Assembly: GCA_015494035.1 (NCBI GenBank)
Contig: WGBZ01000274.1
Coordinates: 1 to 6,184 of the forward strand
Length of the DNA: 6,184 nt
Reading direction: 5' to 3'
Source: Lysobacterales bacterium
Lineage (GTDB): Bacteria > Pseudomonadota > Gammaproteobacteria > Xanthomonadales > Marinicellaceae
This document shows, in pieces, positions 1-5,169 of this stretch. The notes beneath the pieces are model-generated. The model had not been told where the DNA came from and searched no databases. It was given only the letters and a program-made list of their open reading frames with translations. The translations under genes and the position numbers were made by a program. Each line of letters opens with the position of its first letter. Within the stretch, counting starts at the first letter, position 1.

Positions 1-6
1 CGTTTA

Positions 7-25
7 GGGAACCTCTGATCGAATC
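7..25 (+). repeat. Left terminal inverted repeat of the MITE-like element
   Basis: GGGAACCTCTGATCGAATC pairs with positions 168-150 read on the minus strand, with mismatches only at element positions 1, 6 and 14. The match continues outward through the TA at 5-6. Confidence 0.65.
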
Positions 26-68
26 GTGACACGGCATCTTGCGGCGTAAAATCGTCCATTTCTGTGTT

Positions 69-107
69 GCAAACCTTCACAATAGCGTGCTATTGCGTGC
101 GGTTTGC
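69..107. repeat. Central palindrome inside the MITE-like element
   Basis: GCAAACC (69-75) pairs with GGTTTGC (101-107). Inside it CAATAGC (80-86) pairs with GCTATTG (89-95) around a two-base GT centre. A further outer pair, GGCGTAAAAT (43-52) with ATTTTACACGCC (123-134), matches apart from a two-base bulge. In RNA from either strand this would form a long imperfect stem-loop. A two-base loop is too tight for RNA, so the real apical loop would open by at least one base pair. Confidence 0.6.
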
Positions 108-149
108 GTCTTGAACTAAACAATTTTACACGCCAATCTGTTCGCGCCA

Positions 150-168
150 GATTCAATCAGAGCTTCCT
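150..168 (-). repeat. Right terminal inverted repeat of the MITE-like element
   Basis: Read on the minus strand this is AGGAAGCTCTGATTGAATC, the partner of positions 7-25 with 16 of 19 identities. It is followed on the plus strand by TA, and then by unique sequence leading to the DUF4442 gene end. Confidence 0.65.
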
Positions 169-186
169 TAGATGACCCCGGCATTG

Positions 187-199
187 CAGGCATTGCCTG
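187..199 (-). terminator. Possible weak hairpin after the DUF4442 gene
   Basis: CAGGC, ATT, GCCTG forms a perfect 5-bp stem with a 3-base loop, beginning about 16 bases after the stop codon of the DUF4442 gene in its reading direction. There is no following U-run, so this is at most a weak or factor-dependent terminator. The stretch also carries GGCATTGC twice (180-187 and 189-196), which may be the only reason a palindrome appears. Confidence 0.2.
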
Positions 200-215
200 T
201 CACAAGGTGCGTCAT

Positions 216-671
216 TCATTCTGGCTTCTGGCGTTTTTTGCGCACGTAAATGGTTTTATTGACCCGGGCCACGGGCTGGCCGTCTGTGTTCACGATATCA
301 ACGGTAAAGTCCCGCAGAACTTTCTTGCCGTTTTCAGAGGCCTGCGTGATTTCTTTAATCTGTTCGGCCGTAATGTGAAAGTCCGCCGTGACGCGCTTTC
401 TGTCCAGGGCAAGAAAATCAATGCTGCCGGCCTGATCCACTACCCGCCGATCCGGCGGCAGGTTGTGGATCAGCATCAGCATGTAGAACGGGTCGGCCAT
501 GGAAAACAGGCTGCCGCCATAATGGGTGCCGATGTAATTGCGGTTATACCAGCGACGGGTGAGGCTGACGCGCACGTGTCGCCAGTCATCGGCAATGTGC
601 AGCACGCGGATGCCGGCACACAGATAAGGTGGCCACAGATTAAACAGCCAGCGCATGTAACGGGCTTTCAC
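216..671 (-). CDS. DUF4442 family hotdog-fold protein (putative thioesterase)
   Basis: The protein is about 151 residues if it starts at the GTG at 671. It resembles DUF4442 proteins of the hotdog thioesterase superfamily. The visible signature is NLWPPYLCAGIRV near the N-terminus (residues 11-23), then NRNYIGTHYGGSLFSMADPF (43-62), which is the usual hotdog helix region, and a basic C-terminus. Family members are assumed to act on acyl-CoA or a similar thioester, but the substrate is unknown. It is cytosolic, with no signal peptide. The frame stays open upstream to a TTG at 725 inside the CBS gene. I chose GTG 671 because it lies one base after the CBS stop codon and homologues begin shortly before the NLWPP motif. 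ATG 656 is the alternative; none of the candidates has a strong ribosome site, which fits translational coupling. The C-terminus KKRQKPE looks complete. Family assignment is fairly sure; enzymatic activity is not shown. Confidence 0.8.
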   Translation of the reverse strand: MKARYMRWLFNLWPPYLCAGIRVLHIADDWRHVRVSLTRRWYNRNYIGTHYGGSLFSMADPFYMLMLIHNLPPDRRVVDQAGSIDFLALDRKRVTADFHITAEQIKEITQASENGKKVLRDFTVDIVNTDGQPVARVNKTIYVRKKRQKPE

Positions 672-672
672 G

Positions 673-1104
673 TCAGCTGATAATGTACTGTTCCAGCTGA
701 CTAATGGTCTGTTCCTGATGGGCAATAATGTGCTTGACCAGATCTCCGATGGACACCAGCCCCACCAACTGGCCGTTATCCAGCACCGGCAGATGCCGGA
801 TTTTATGATCCGTCATCAGGTTCATGCACTCGTCCACGCCGGTGTCCGGCGTCACCGTTACCAGCTCGGTGGCCATGATGTCCGCCACCGGCGTGTTGAC
901 CGAGTCCTTGCCCTTGAGAATCACCTTGCGGGCGTAGTCCCTTTCGGAGAAAAAGCCCACCAGCTGGCCGGCATCGTTCACCACGCACAGCGCGCCGATG
1001 CCCTTTTCGGCCAGCTTTTCCAGCGCGTGATAGACCGAATCATCGGGCCGGACTGACCAGACCTTGTGACCCTTGTTGTTGAGAATTTCGTTAATTGCCG
1101 TCAT
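673..1104 (-). CDS. Two-CBS-domain protein
   Basis: This 143-residue cytosolic protein is made almost entirely of two CBS domains, at about residues 12-66 and 76-130. Characteristic segments are KGHKVWSVRPDDSVYHAL, IGALCVV, FFSERDYARKVILKG (about 51-65), VTPDTGVDECMNLMTD and RHLPVLDNGQLVGLVSIGDL (103-122). Such stand-alone CBS pairs (Bateman modules) usually bind adenine nucleotides or related ligands and act as regulatory sensors; the partner and ligand here are unknown. The ATG at 1104 is preferred because AGGGG (1112-1116) lies seven bases upstream and homologues start at M-T-x-x-x-E-I-L. An in-frame ATG at 1140 would add 12 polar residues but has a poorer ribosome site. The stop codon is followed one base later by the GTG of the DUF4442 gene, so the two form a small operon. 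It is separate from the suf genes by a hairpin and a possible promoter. Domain assignment is secure, role is not. Confidence 0.93.
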   Translation of the reverse strand: MTAINEILNNKGHKVWSVRPDDSVYHALEKLAEKGIGALCVVNDAGQLVGFFSERDYARKVILKGKDSVNTPVADIMATELVTVTPDTGVDECMNLMTDHKIRHLPVLDNGQLVGLVSIGDLVKHIIAHQEQTISQLEQYIIS

Positions 1105-1111
1105 CGCATCA

Positions 1112-1116
1112 CCCCT
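1112..1116 (-). promoter_or_regulatory. Ribosome binding site of the CBS gene
   Basis: AGGGG on the minus strand lies seven bases upstream of the ATG at 1104. It decides for that start over the in-frame ATG at 1140. Confidence 0.7.
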
Positions 1117-1157
1117 TTCAGTGTTTCTGTTGTTTGTCATTGCCTGTTTGCCATTTC

Positions 1158-1187
1158 ACAATAGCACACCTGGGCGGCTGTCTCCAA
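1158..1187 (-). promoter_or_regulatory. Possible promoter of the CBS-DUF4442 unit
   Basis: On the minus strand TTGGAG (1187-1182) and TATTGT (1163-1158) are separated by 18 bases. A TG one base before TATTGT gives an extended -10 element. The -35 match is weak. It lies about 55 bases upstream of the CBS start and directly behind the 1187-1205 hairpin, a sensible place for a new transcription unit. Confidence 0.33.
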
Positions 1188-1205
1188 GCCCGGACAATCC
1201 GGGCT
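1187..1205 (-). terminator. Perfect GC-rich hairpin between sufU and the CBS gene
   Basis: AGCCCGGA, CAA, TCCGGGCT is a perfect 8-bp stem with a 3-base loop in the sufU-CBS gap, about 105 bases after the sufU stop. Its position suggests the end of the suf transcript. In neither direction is it followed by a U-run (minus strand continues TGGAGACAG), so it is not a textbook intrinsic terminator. It may instead protect the 3' end of the mRNA or bind a protein. Confidence 0.4.
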
Positions 1206-1285
1206 GCACGGGCGATTGCAGGCTCGAAGCAGCCAGACGCATGGCAAAAAGTGACAAGAGGATGGACTTGGGAGAGGGCGTGCGT

Positions 1286-1311
1286 AACCGGGCGTTGCCT
1301 TTCGGCCGGTT
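1286..1311 (-). other. Imperfect hairpin overlapping the sufU stop codon
   Basis: AACCGG (1286-1291) pairs with CCGGTT (1306-1311), followed by a G-G mismatch and two more GC pairs around an eight-base loop. Two of the three bases of the sufU stop codon lie in the stem. No U-run follows. It may stabilise the end of the suf mRNA, or be chance in GC-rich sequence. Confidence 0.25.
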
Positions 1312-1759
1312 ATTTCTCGGTGGTGGCAAATTCCTTGCCATCCAGCGCCGCATTCATGGCATGCCAGCACAAGGTGGCGGACTTGATACGGGTAGGAAAT
1401 TTCCGCACTCCGGCAATGGCATTGACCTGGCCCAGTTCGGGCACGTGCTCCACAGGCGTGTTTTTGTCCATTAACCGGCAGAACTGCTGGAAGTGCCGGT
1501 GCGCCTCGCTGACGCTTTTGCCGGTGAGAAATTCGCACATAAGCGAGGCCGAAGCGGTGGAAATGGCACAGCTTTCGCCGTCGAAATGGATTGATGCGAT
1601 GGTGTCATCCACCACGTTGAGAAAAACCAGCACCTGATCGCCACAAATGGCGTTCAGACCTTCGGCCTTGTGGGTGTAATGCGCCGGCGCGCCGTAATGG
1701 CGTGGGTGGCGATTATGTTCCAGCACCACCTGCTTGTACAGATCGCCCAGCTGGCTCAT
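1310..1759 (-). CDS. sufU: SufU-type sulfur acceptor / Fe-S assembly protein, variant metal site
   Basis: The 149-residue protein belongs to the SufU branch of the IscU/NifU-N fold: MSQLGDLYKQVVLEHNRHPRHYG at the N-terminus, ICGD (C39, D41), GESCAIS (C64), and the segment between C64 and RIK longer than in IscU, with no LPPVK motif. In Bacillus subtilis SufU the zinc is held by C41, D43, C66 and C128, and the protein accepts the SufS persulfide. Here the first three ligands are present, but the motif that should read RIKCATL is RIKSATLCW: residue 127 is serine (TCC at 1381-1379) and a cysteine stands at 131 (1369-1367). Other cysteines are C75 and C94. The start at 1759 overlaps the sufS stop as ATGA and has GGGAG eight bases upstream; the longer frame to a TTG at 1789 is not supported. 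It is last in the operon. Family is sure; full activity with the altered ligand is open. Confidence 0.92.
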   Translation of the reverse strand: MSQLGDLYKQVVLEHNRHPRHYGAPAHYTHKAEGLNAICGDQVLVFLNVVDDTIASIHFDGESCAISTASASLMCEFLTGKSVSEAHRHFQQFCRLMDKNTPVEHVPELGQVNAIAGVRKFPTRIKSATLCWHAMNAALDGKEFATTEK

Positions 1760-2958
1760 GTGAACATCTCCCGGGCTTTTTGCACACAATCCACAAAGTA
1801 ATCAATTTCTTCGTGGGTGTTGTAGAAGGCAAAGGAGGCACGGGCCGTGCCTGGCACCTTGAAAAACTGCAGGGCTGGCATGGTGCAATGGTGACCGGTG
1901 CGAATGGCAATGCCGTAATGGTCCAGCACCGTGCCCAGGTCATGCGGGTGCACACCATCGATGACGAAGGAGTTGACCGCGGTCTTGCAAGCAGCGGTGC
2001 CGATCAGTCGCAAGCCGTCAATGGCCTGCATTTTTTCGGTGGCATAGGCCAGCAGTTCGGCATCCCGGGCCTGGATTTTGTCCATGCCCACGTCCATGAT
2101 AAATTCTGCCGCCGCGCCCAGGCCGATGCCCCCGGCGATGTTGGGTGTGCCAGCTTCAAATTTGGCCGGCACGTGATTGAAAACGGTGCGCTCAAAGGTC
2201 ACCTTGGCGATCATCTCGCCACCACCCTGCCAGGGTGGCATGGCCTCCAGGTGTTCCATTTTGCCGTACAGGATGCCGATGCCCGTGGGGCCGTACATCT
2301 TGTGCCCGGAAATGGTGTAGAAATCACAATCCAGATCCTGAACATCCACGGCCATGTGCGGCAGGGCCTGGGCGCCATCCACCAGTACCGGCACCTCGCG
2401 GGCATGGGCCTTGGCGATAATCTCCTTAACTGGATTGATGGTGCCCAGCGAATTGGACACGTGCACCACGGCCAGCATCTTGGTGCGCTCGGTGATCAGC
2501 TCGTCCAGGGTTTCCAGGCGCAGTTCGCCACGTTCGTTCATGGGAATCACCTTGAGTACCGCGCCGGTTTGCTGGCACAGCAGTTGCCAGGGCACGATAT
2601 TGGAATGGTGTTCCATGTATGAAATCAGGATTTCATCTCCCGCCGACAGGCGTTCGCGCGCGAAGGTATTGGCCACCAGGTTGATGCTTTCGGTGCTGCC
2701 TCGGGTAAACACCAGTTGCCGGGCTGAAGGCGCGTTGATCAGGCGAGCCATGGATTCGCGCGCGCCTTCAAAACGCTCCGTGGCGATTTCACTCAGGGTG
2801 TGCACACCGCGGTGAATATTGGCGTTGAAACGCGTGTAGTATTCCTGCACCGCATCCAGCACCCGCTGGGGGCGACAGGCGGTGGCGGCGTTGTCCAGGT
2901 ACACCAGCGGCTTGCCATGAACCGTGACGTTCAGGCCGGGAAATTGATCTCTTAACAT
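1756..2958 (-). CDS. sufS: Group II cysteine desulfurase SufS
   Basis: SufS is a PLP enzyme that converts L-cysteine to alanine and holds the sulfur as a persulfide for Fe-S cluster assembly. The 400-residue length and features fit the SufS/CsdA group: YLDNAAT (20-26), NIHRGVHTLSE (47-57), RGSTESINLV, EHHSNIVPWQ with H117 above the cofactor, VDGAQ with D194, SGHKMYGPTG with the PLP lysine K220, and RTGHHC with the catalytic cysteine C358, followed by ARASFAFYNT. H339 in HPHD sits 19 residues before the catalytic cysteine, as does H342 of B. subtilis SufS, which takes over a zinc ligand from SufU; as I recall the E. coli SufE-dependent enzyme, it lacks this histidine. This fits the sufU gene next door. 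The ATG overlaps the sufD end by 7 bases and the stop overlaps sufU by ATGA, so expression should be tightly coupled. Nothing looks broken. Confidence 0.97.
   Translation of the reverse strand: MLRDQFPGLNVTVHGKPLVYLDNAATACRPQRVLDAVQEYYTRFNANIHRGVHTLSEIATERFEGARESMARLINAPSARQLVFTRGSTESINLVANTFARERLSAGDEILISYMEHHSNIVPWQLLCQQTGAVLKVIPMNERGELRLETLDELITERTKMLAVVHVSNSLGTINPVKEIIAKAHAREVPVLVDGAQALPHMAVDVQDLDCDFYTISGHKMYGPTGIGILYGKMEHLEAMPPWQGGGEMIAKVTFERTVFNHVPAKFEAGTPNIAGGIGLGAAAEFIMDVGMDKIQARDAELLAYATEKMQAIDGLRLIGTAACKTAVNSFVIDGVHPHDLGTVLDHYGIAIRTGHHCTMPALQFFKVPGTARASFAFYNTHEEIDYFVDCVQKAREMFT
1768..1772 (-). promoter_or_regulatory. Ribosome binding site of sufU
   Basis: GGGAG on the minus strand, inside the 3' end of sufS, lies eight bases before the ATG at 1759. 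It supports that start, rather than the TTG at 1789, and shows that sufU has its own initiation signal besides the ATGA overlap. Confidence 0.7.
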
Positions 2959-4226
2959 GCTTTAAGGCTCTCGGAAAATGAGTGACGCCAGGGCGCATCA
3001 TCCAGCTCAATGGCTTCACTCAGGAAGGACTGGATCAGCATGTCCCGGGCCTGGTCGGCAGGAATGCCCCGGGCGCGCAAATAAAACATGGCCTGTTCGT
3101 CCAGGGCGCCAATGGTGGAACCGTGGGCCGCTTCCACTTCGTCGGCGTAAATTTCCAGCGCCGGCTTGCTATAGACCCGGGCGTTGTCGGACAGCAGCAG
3201 GTTTTTCAGGGACTGATCCACCACGCAGTCATCGCTGTCGGGGTAGACCACGCCGGCGCAGTTAACCACCGACGCGGCGCGGTCGTCGGCCAGCGCGCGC
3301 ATCACCACCTGGGTTTTGGCCGCCGGCTTGTGCAGCAGCGACTGCGAAATACTGCACAGGTGCGAAGAGCCATCTGCACGGTGAATGACACCGGCGCTAT
3401 GGCGGGTGTTTGTCGCCACTGGCAGCACATCCTGCTGATGCCGTGACAGGTGACCTGCGTGATTGGACGTGAGGCTGTGCTGTTCGGCATTTTCTGCCAG
3501 CCAGGTGTGGGTGTGAGTCAAAAACGCACTGCGTTCGGCCAGGTGATGGCGATTGCCCACATTGAGGCAGGCGTTTTCGCCGCACCACTGGCGATTGACC
3601 ACGTTGATGATGGCGCCAGGCTGGGCGCACTGACGCAGTGTCAGGCGGCTGCCGGGTTCCATTTCAATGATGTTGTTGACATGCAGGCAGGTGTCTTCGT
3701 GTTGGGTATATACCACCTGAATGGTGCGCCTGACGTCCGTGTTCTCGGCCACCTGCAGCCAGAAACCGGTTTTGAAGGCGGCCTGATTGACCATGACGTG
3801 GGCGTAGGCCCGGGCCTGAATCTGGCTGCCGGGCCGGCTGCCGCGGCCTTCTCCCGGCTCCACGTAGGCAAACGGTTTCCAAAGTTTTCTGGGCGCTTCG
3901 GCCACCGGCTTCAAACGCACGCCGGTAGGCAGGGAACCATGCACTTCGATGCCGTAATCCGACACCACGATCACGCAGCGGGCCTGTTCGTCGTCATCCA
4001 GTTGCAGTTCCCAGTCCGTCTCCAGGCTGTTGTCCAGCAGGTCTTCGAGCCGGTGGATGTCGGTGTATTTCCACAGCTCCACTTTCTTGTCCGGCAAGCC
4101 AGTGGCCTCGAAGCGGTCCAGTTGCTCGCTACGGTATTCGGTCAGCCATTCAGGCTCCCGACCGGCGGAATCCCGCACCGCCTGGTGGGCCTGCTGCCAC
4201 CAGAAAGTCTGCAGTTTGTCGCTCAT
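2952..4226 (-). CDS. sufD: Fe-S assembly scaffold subunit SufD
   Basis: SufD (424 residues, close to E. coli SufD at 423) is the paralogue and partner of SufB in the cytosolic SufBC2D complex, where it takes part in iron entry and cluster formation at the SufB-SufD interface. The N-terminal helical part (about 1-110, with LPDKKVELWKYTD) is followed by the beta-helix core and the conserved C-terminus KNLLLSDNARVYSKPALEIY (341-360) and AHGSTIGALDEQAMFYLRARG. H368 corresponds to the essential H360 of E. coli SufD, while the nearby C358 position is alanine (A366). The core holds many histidines (12 between 227 and 299). The ATG overlaps the sufC stop as ATGA; the end overlaps sufS by 7 bases. Assignment as SufD rather than SufB rests on length, on the lack of the SufB EGC and TQC motifs, and on the separate sufB in the same operon. 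Confidence 0.95.
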   Translation of the reverse strand: MSDKLQTFWWQQAHQAVRDSAGREPEWLTEYRSEQLDRFEATGLPDKKVELWKYTDIHRLEDLLDNSLETDWELQLDDDEQARCVIVVSDYGIEVHGSLPTGVRLKPVAEAPRKLWKPFAYVEPGEGRGSRPGSQIQARAYAHVMVNQAAFKTGFWLQVAENTDVRRTIQVVYTQHEDTCLHVNNIIEMEPGSRLTLRQCAQPGAIINVVNRQWCGENACLNVGNRHHLAERSAFLTHTHTWLAENAEQHSLTSNHAGHLSRHQQDVLPVATNTRHSAGVIHRADGSSHLCSISQSLLHKPAAKTQVVMRALADDRAASVVNCAGVVYPDSDDCVVDQSLKNLLLSDNARVYSKPALEIYADEVEAAHGSTIGALDEQAMFYLRARGIPADQARDMLIQSFLSEAIELDDAPWRHSFSESLKAC

Positions 4227-5047
4227 GAGTCTTGCTTCTCTTCCAGCCAGCCGTAGCCGGTTTCTTCCAGTTCCCTGGCCAGTTCCGGCCCACCGGAACG
4301 GACAATCCGGCCATCGGCCAGCACGTGCACCTTGTCCGGCTTGATGTAGTCCAGCAAGCGCTGGTAGTGGGTGATCACCAGGAAAGAACGCTGGCCATCA
4401 CGCATTTTGCTCACGCCTTCGGCCACAGCCTTGAGGGCGTCAATATCGAGACCCGAATCGGTTTCATCCAGTATCGCCAGTTTGGGTTCCAGCACGCTCA
4501 TCTGGAAAATTTCGTTGCGTTTTTTTTCGCCACCGGAAAAGCCTTCGTTAACGGGCCGGCGCAACAGGTCTTCGGGCATGTCCAGGTCTTTCATCTTGCG
4601 CTTGACCAGTTGCAGGAATTCCGCCGCATCCAGTTCCGGTTCGCCCCGGTACTTGCGTTGCGCATTCAAGGCGGCCCGTAAAAAATACATGTTGTTGACA
4701 CCGGGAATTTCCACCGGGTACTGAAAGGCCAGAAACAGCCCTTCACCGGCCCGTTCTTCCGGGCTGAGTTCCAGCAGGTTCTTGCCATTAAGCATGGCTT
4801 CCCCTTCGGTGACCTGCACTTTCGGATGGCCCGCCAGGGCGTTGCCCAGGGTGCTTTTTCCGGCTCCATTGGGGCCCATGATGGCGTGCACTTCGCCGGG
4901 TCGAACAACCAGGTCCAGGCCCTTGAGGATTTCATTGTCCTGCACCCTGGCGTGCAGGTTGCTGACCGCCAGCAGTGGGTCGGTCACGCCTTTGCTGTGG
5001 ATATTGTCTGTGTTGTTTTCCTGTGTGTTATTGTCGTGTTCTGTCAT
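4223..5047 (-). CDS. sufC: Fe-S assembly ATPase SufC
   Basis: SufC is the ABC-type ATPase of the SufBC2D scaffold; it is soluble and drives conformational change of SufB-SufD rather than transport. Counting from the ATG at 5047 (274 residues), Walker A GPNGAGKST is at 58-66, the Q-loop at Q109 (AFQYPVEIPG), the signature FSGGEKKR at 170-177, Walker B LAILDETDSGLD at 190-201 and the switch histidine in ITHYQRLL at H227. GEVHAIMGP and DETDSGLD are typical SufC wording. AGGAA (5058-5054) sits six bases upstream of the ATG, preferred over the GTG at 5050. Compared with E. coli SufC (248 residues) there is an N-terminal extension of about 23 polar, Asn/Asp-rich residues before the first strand (LLAVSNLHARV). 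It is preceded by a gap of about 110 bases after sufB and ends in an ATGA overlap with sufD. Confidence 0.97.
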   Translation of the reverse strand: MTEHDNNTQENNTDNIHSKGVTDPLLAVSNLHARVQDNEILKGLDLVVRPGEVHAIMGPNGAGKSTLGNALAGHPKVQVTEGEAMLNGKNLLELSPEERAGEGLFLAFQYPVEIPGVNNMYFLRAALNAQRKYRGEPELDAAEFLQLVKRKMKDLDMPEDLLRRPVNEGFSGGEKKRNEIFQMSVLEPKLAILDETDSGLDIDALKAVAEGVSKMRDGQRSFLVITHYQRLLDYIKPDKVHVLADGRIVRSGGPELARELEETGYGWLEEKQDS

Positions 5048-5053
5048 CACTTG

Positions 5054-5058
5054 TTCCT
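5054..5058 (-). promoter_or_regulatory. Ribosome binding site of sufC
   Basis: AGGAA on the minus strand is six bases before the ATG at 5047 and only three before the GTG at 5050. The spacing favours the ATG and confirms that the Asn-rich N-terminal extension is translated. Confidence 0.7.
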
Positions 5059-5066
5059 GATTTGTC

Positions 5067-5080
5067 CGAGCTGAAGCTCG
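5067..5080 (-). other. Small hairpin in the sufC leader
   Basis: CGAGC, a four-base loop, GCTCG forms a perfect 5-bp stem in the sufB-sufC gap, eight bases upstream of the sufC ribosome site. No U-run follows on the minus strand, so termination is unlikely. It may shape ribosome access or mark an mRNA processing point, or be chance. Confidence 0.35.
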
Positions 5081-5131
5081 TGACTGTTATTGGTGTTTGA
5101 CGGGTCAATGGAGAAAAAGGGCTAATGCATG

Positions 5132-5169
5132 CTTGTGATCATCAACCGACCTTGTGATCATCAACCGAC
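5132..5169. repeat. Perfect 19-bp tandem duplication across the sufB stop codon
   Basis: The unit cttgtgatcatcaaccgac occurs at 5132-5150 and again, directly abutting and identical, at 5151-5169. The right copy contains the last sufB codons and its TGA TGA stop; the left copy repeats them as non-coding sequence downstream. Each unit contains the palindrome TGATCA. Confidence 0.95.

Larger units (their letters stand above)
7..168. mobile_element. MITE-like non-autonomous insertion element
   Basis: The left end GGGAACCTCTGATCGAATC (7-25) matches the reverse complement of the right end (150-168) at 16 of 19 positions. TA dinucleotides flank both ends (5-6 and 169-170), and TTA also occurs on both sides if the ends are set one base differently (4-6 and 168-170). 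Inside lie two further nested inverted repeats (43-52 with 123-134, and 69-75 with 101-107), so the whole unit can fold into one long imperfect hairpin. There is no transposase and no credible ORF. This is the layout of a miniature inverted-repeat element mobilised in trans. The short TA or TTA target would suit IS630-like or some IS5-like transposases, but the sequence does not decide between them. A chromosomal repeat palindrome that is not transposon-derived is the alternative. Confidence 0.6.

Noticed and set aside
207..680. Plus-strand ORF of 157 codons opposite the DUF4442 gene
   Set aside because: Shadow frame of the DUF4442 gene; the hotdog signature on the minus strand is convincing.
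672..725. Longer N-terminus for the DUF4442 protein from the TTG at 725
   Set aside because: It would overlap the CBS gene by over 50 bases, uses a rare start codon and adds residues not typical of the family.
1095..1637. Plus-strand ORF of 180 codons across the sufU-CBS gap
   Set aside because: It is antisense to sufU and the CBS start at its two ends, and the middle falls in the intergenic hairpin and promoter region. No domain and no ribosome site were visible.
1760..1789. Longer SufU from the TTG at 1789
   Set aside because: It would extend into sufS by ten codons; the ATG at 1759 has a good ribosome site and an ATGA overlap, and matches the usual family start.
1702..2622. Plus-strand ORF of 306 codons opposite sufS
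   Set aside because: It lies entirely antisense to sufS and the 5' part of sufU, whose active-site motifs are clear. Its product is rich in His, Gly and Val without any recognisable domain, as expected of a shadow frame in GC-rich DNA.
3450..4256. Plus-strand ORF of 268 codons opposite sufD
   Set aside because: It mirrors the sufD codon pattern and shows no family resemblance. sufD is complete and well supported on the other strand.
5051..5131. Promoter for sufC in the sufB-sufC gap (TTGACC on the minus strand)
   Set aside because: No acceptable -10 hexamer lies at 16-18 bases from it; the nearest AT-rich steps are too close.
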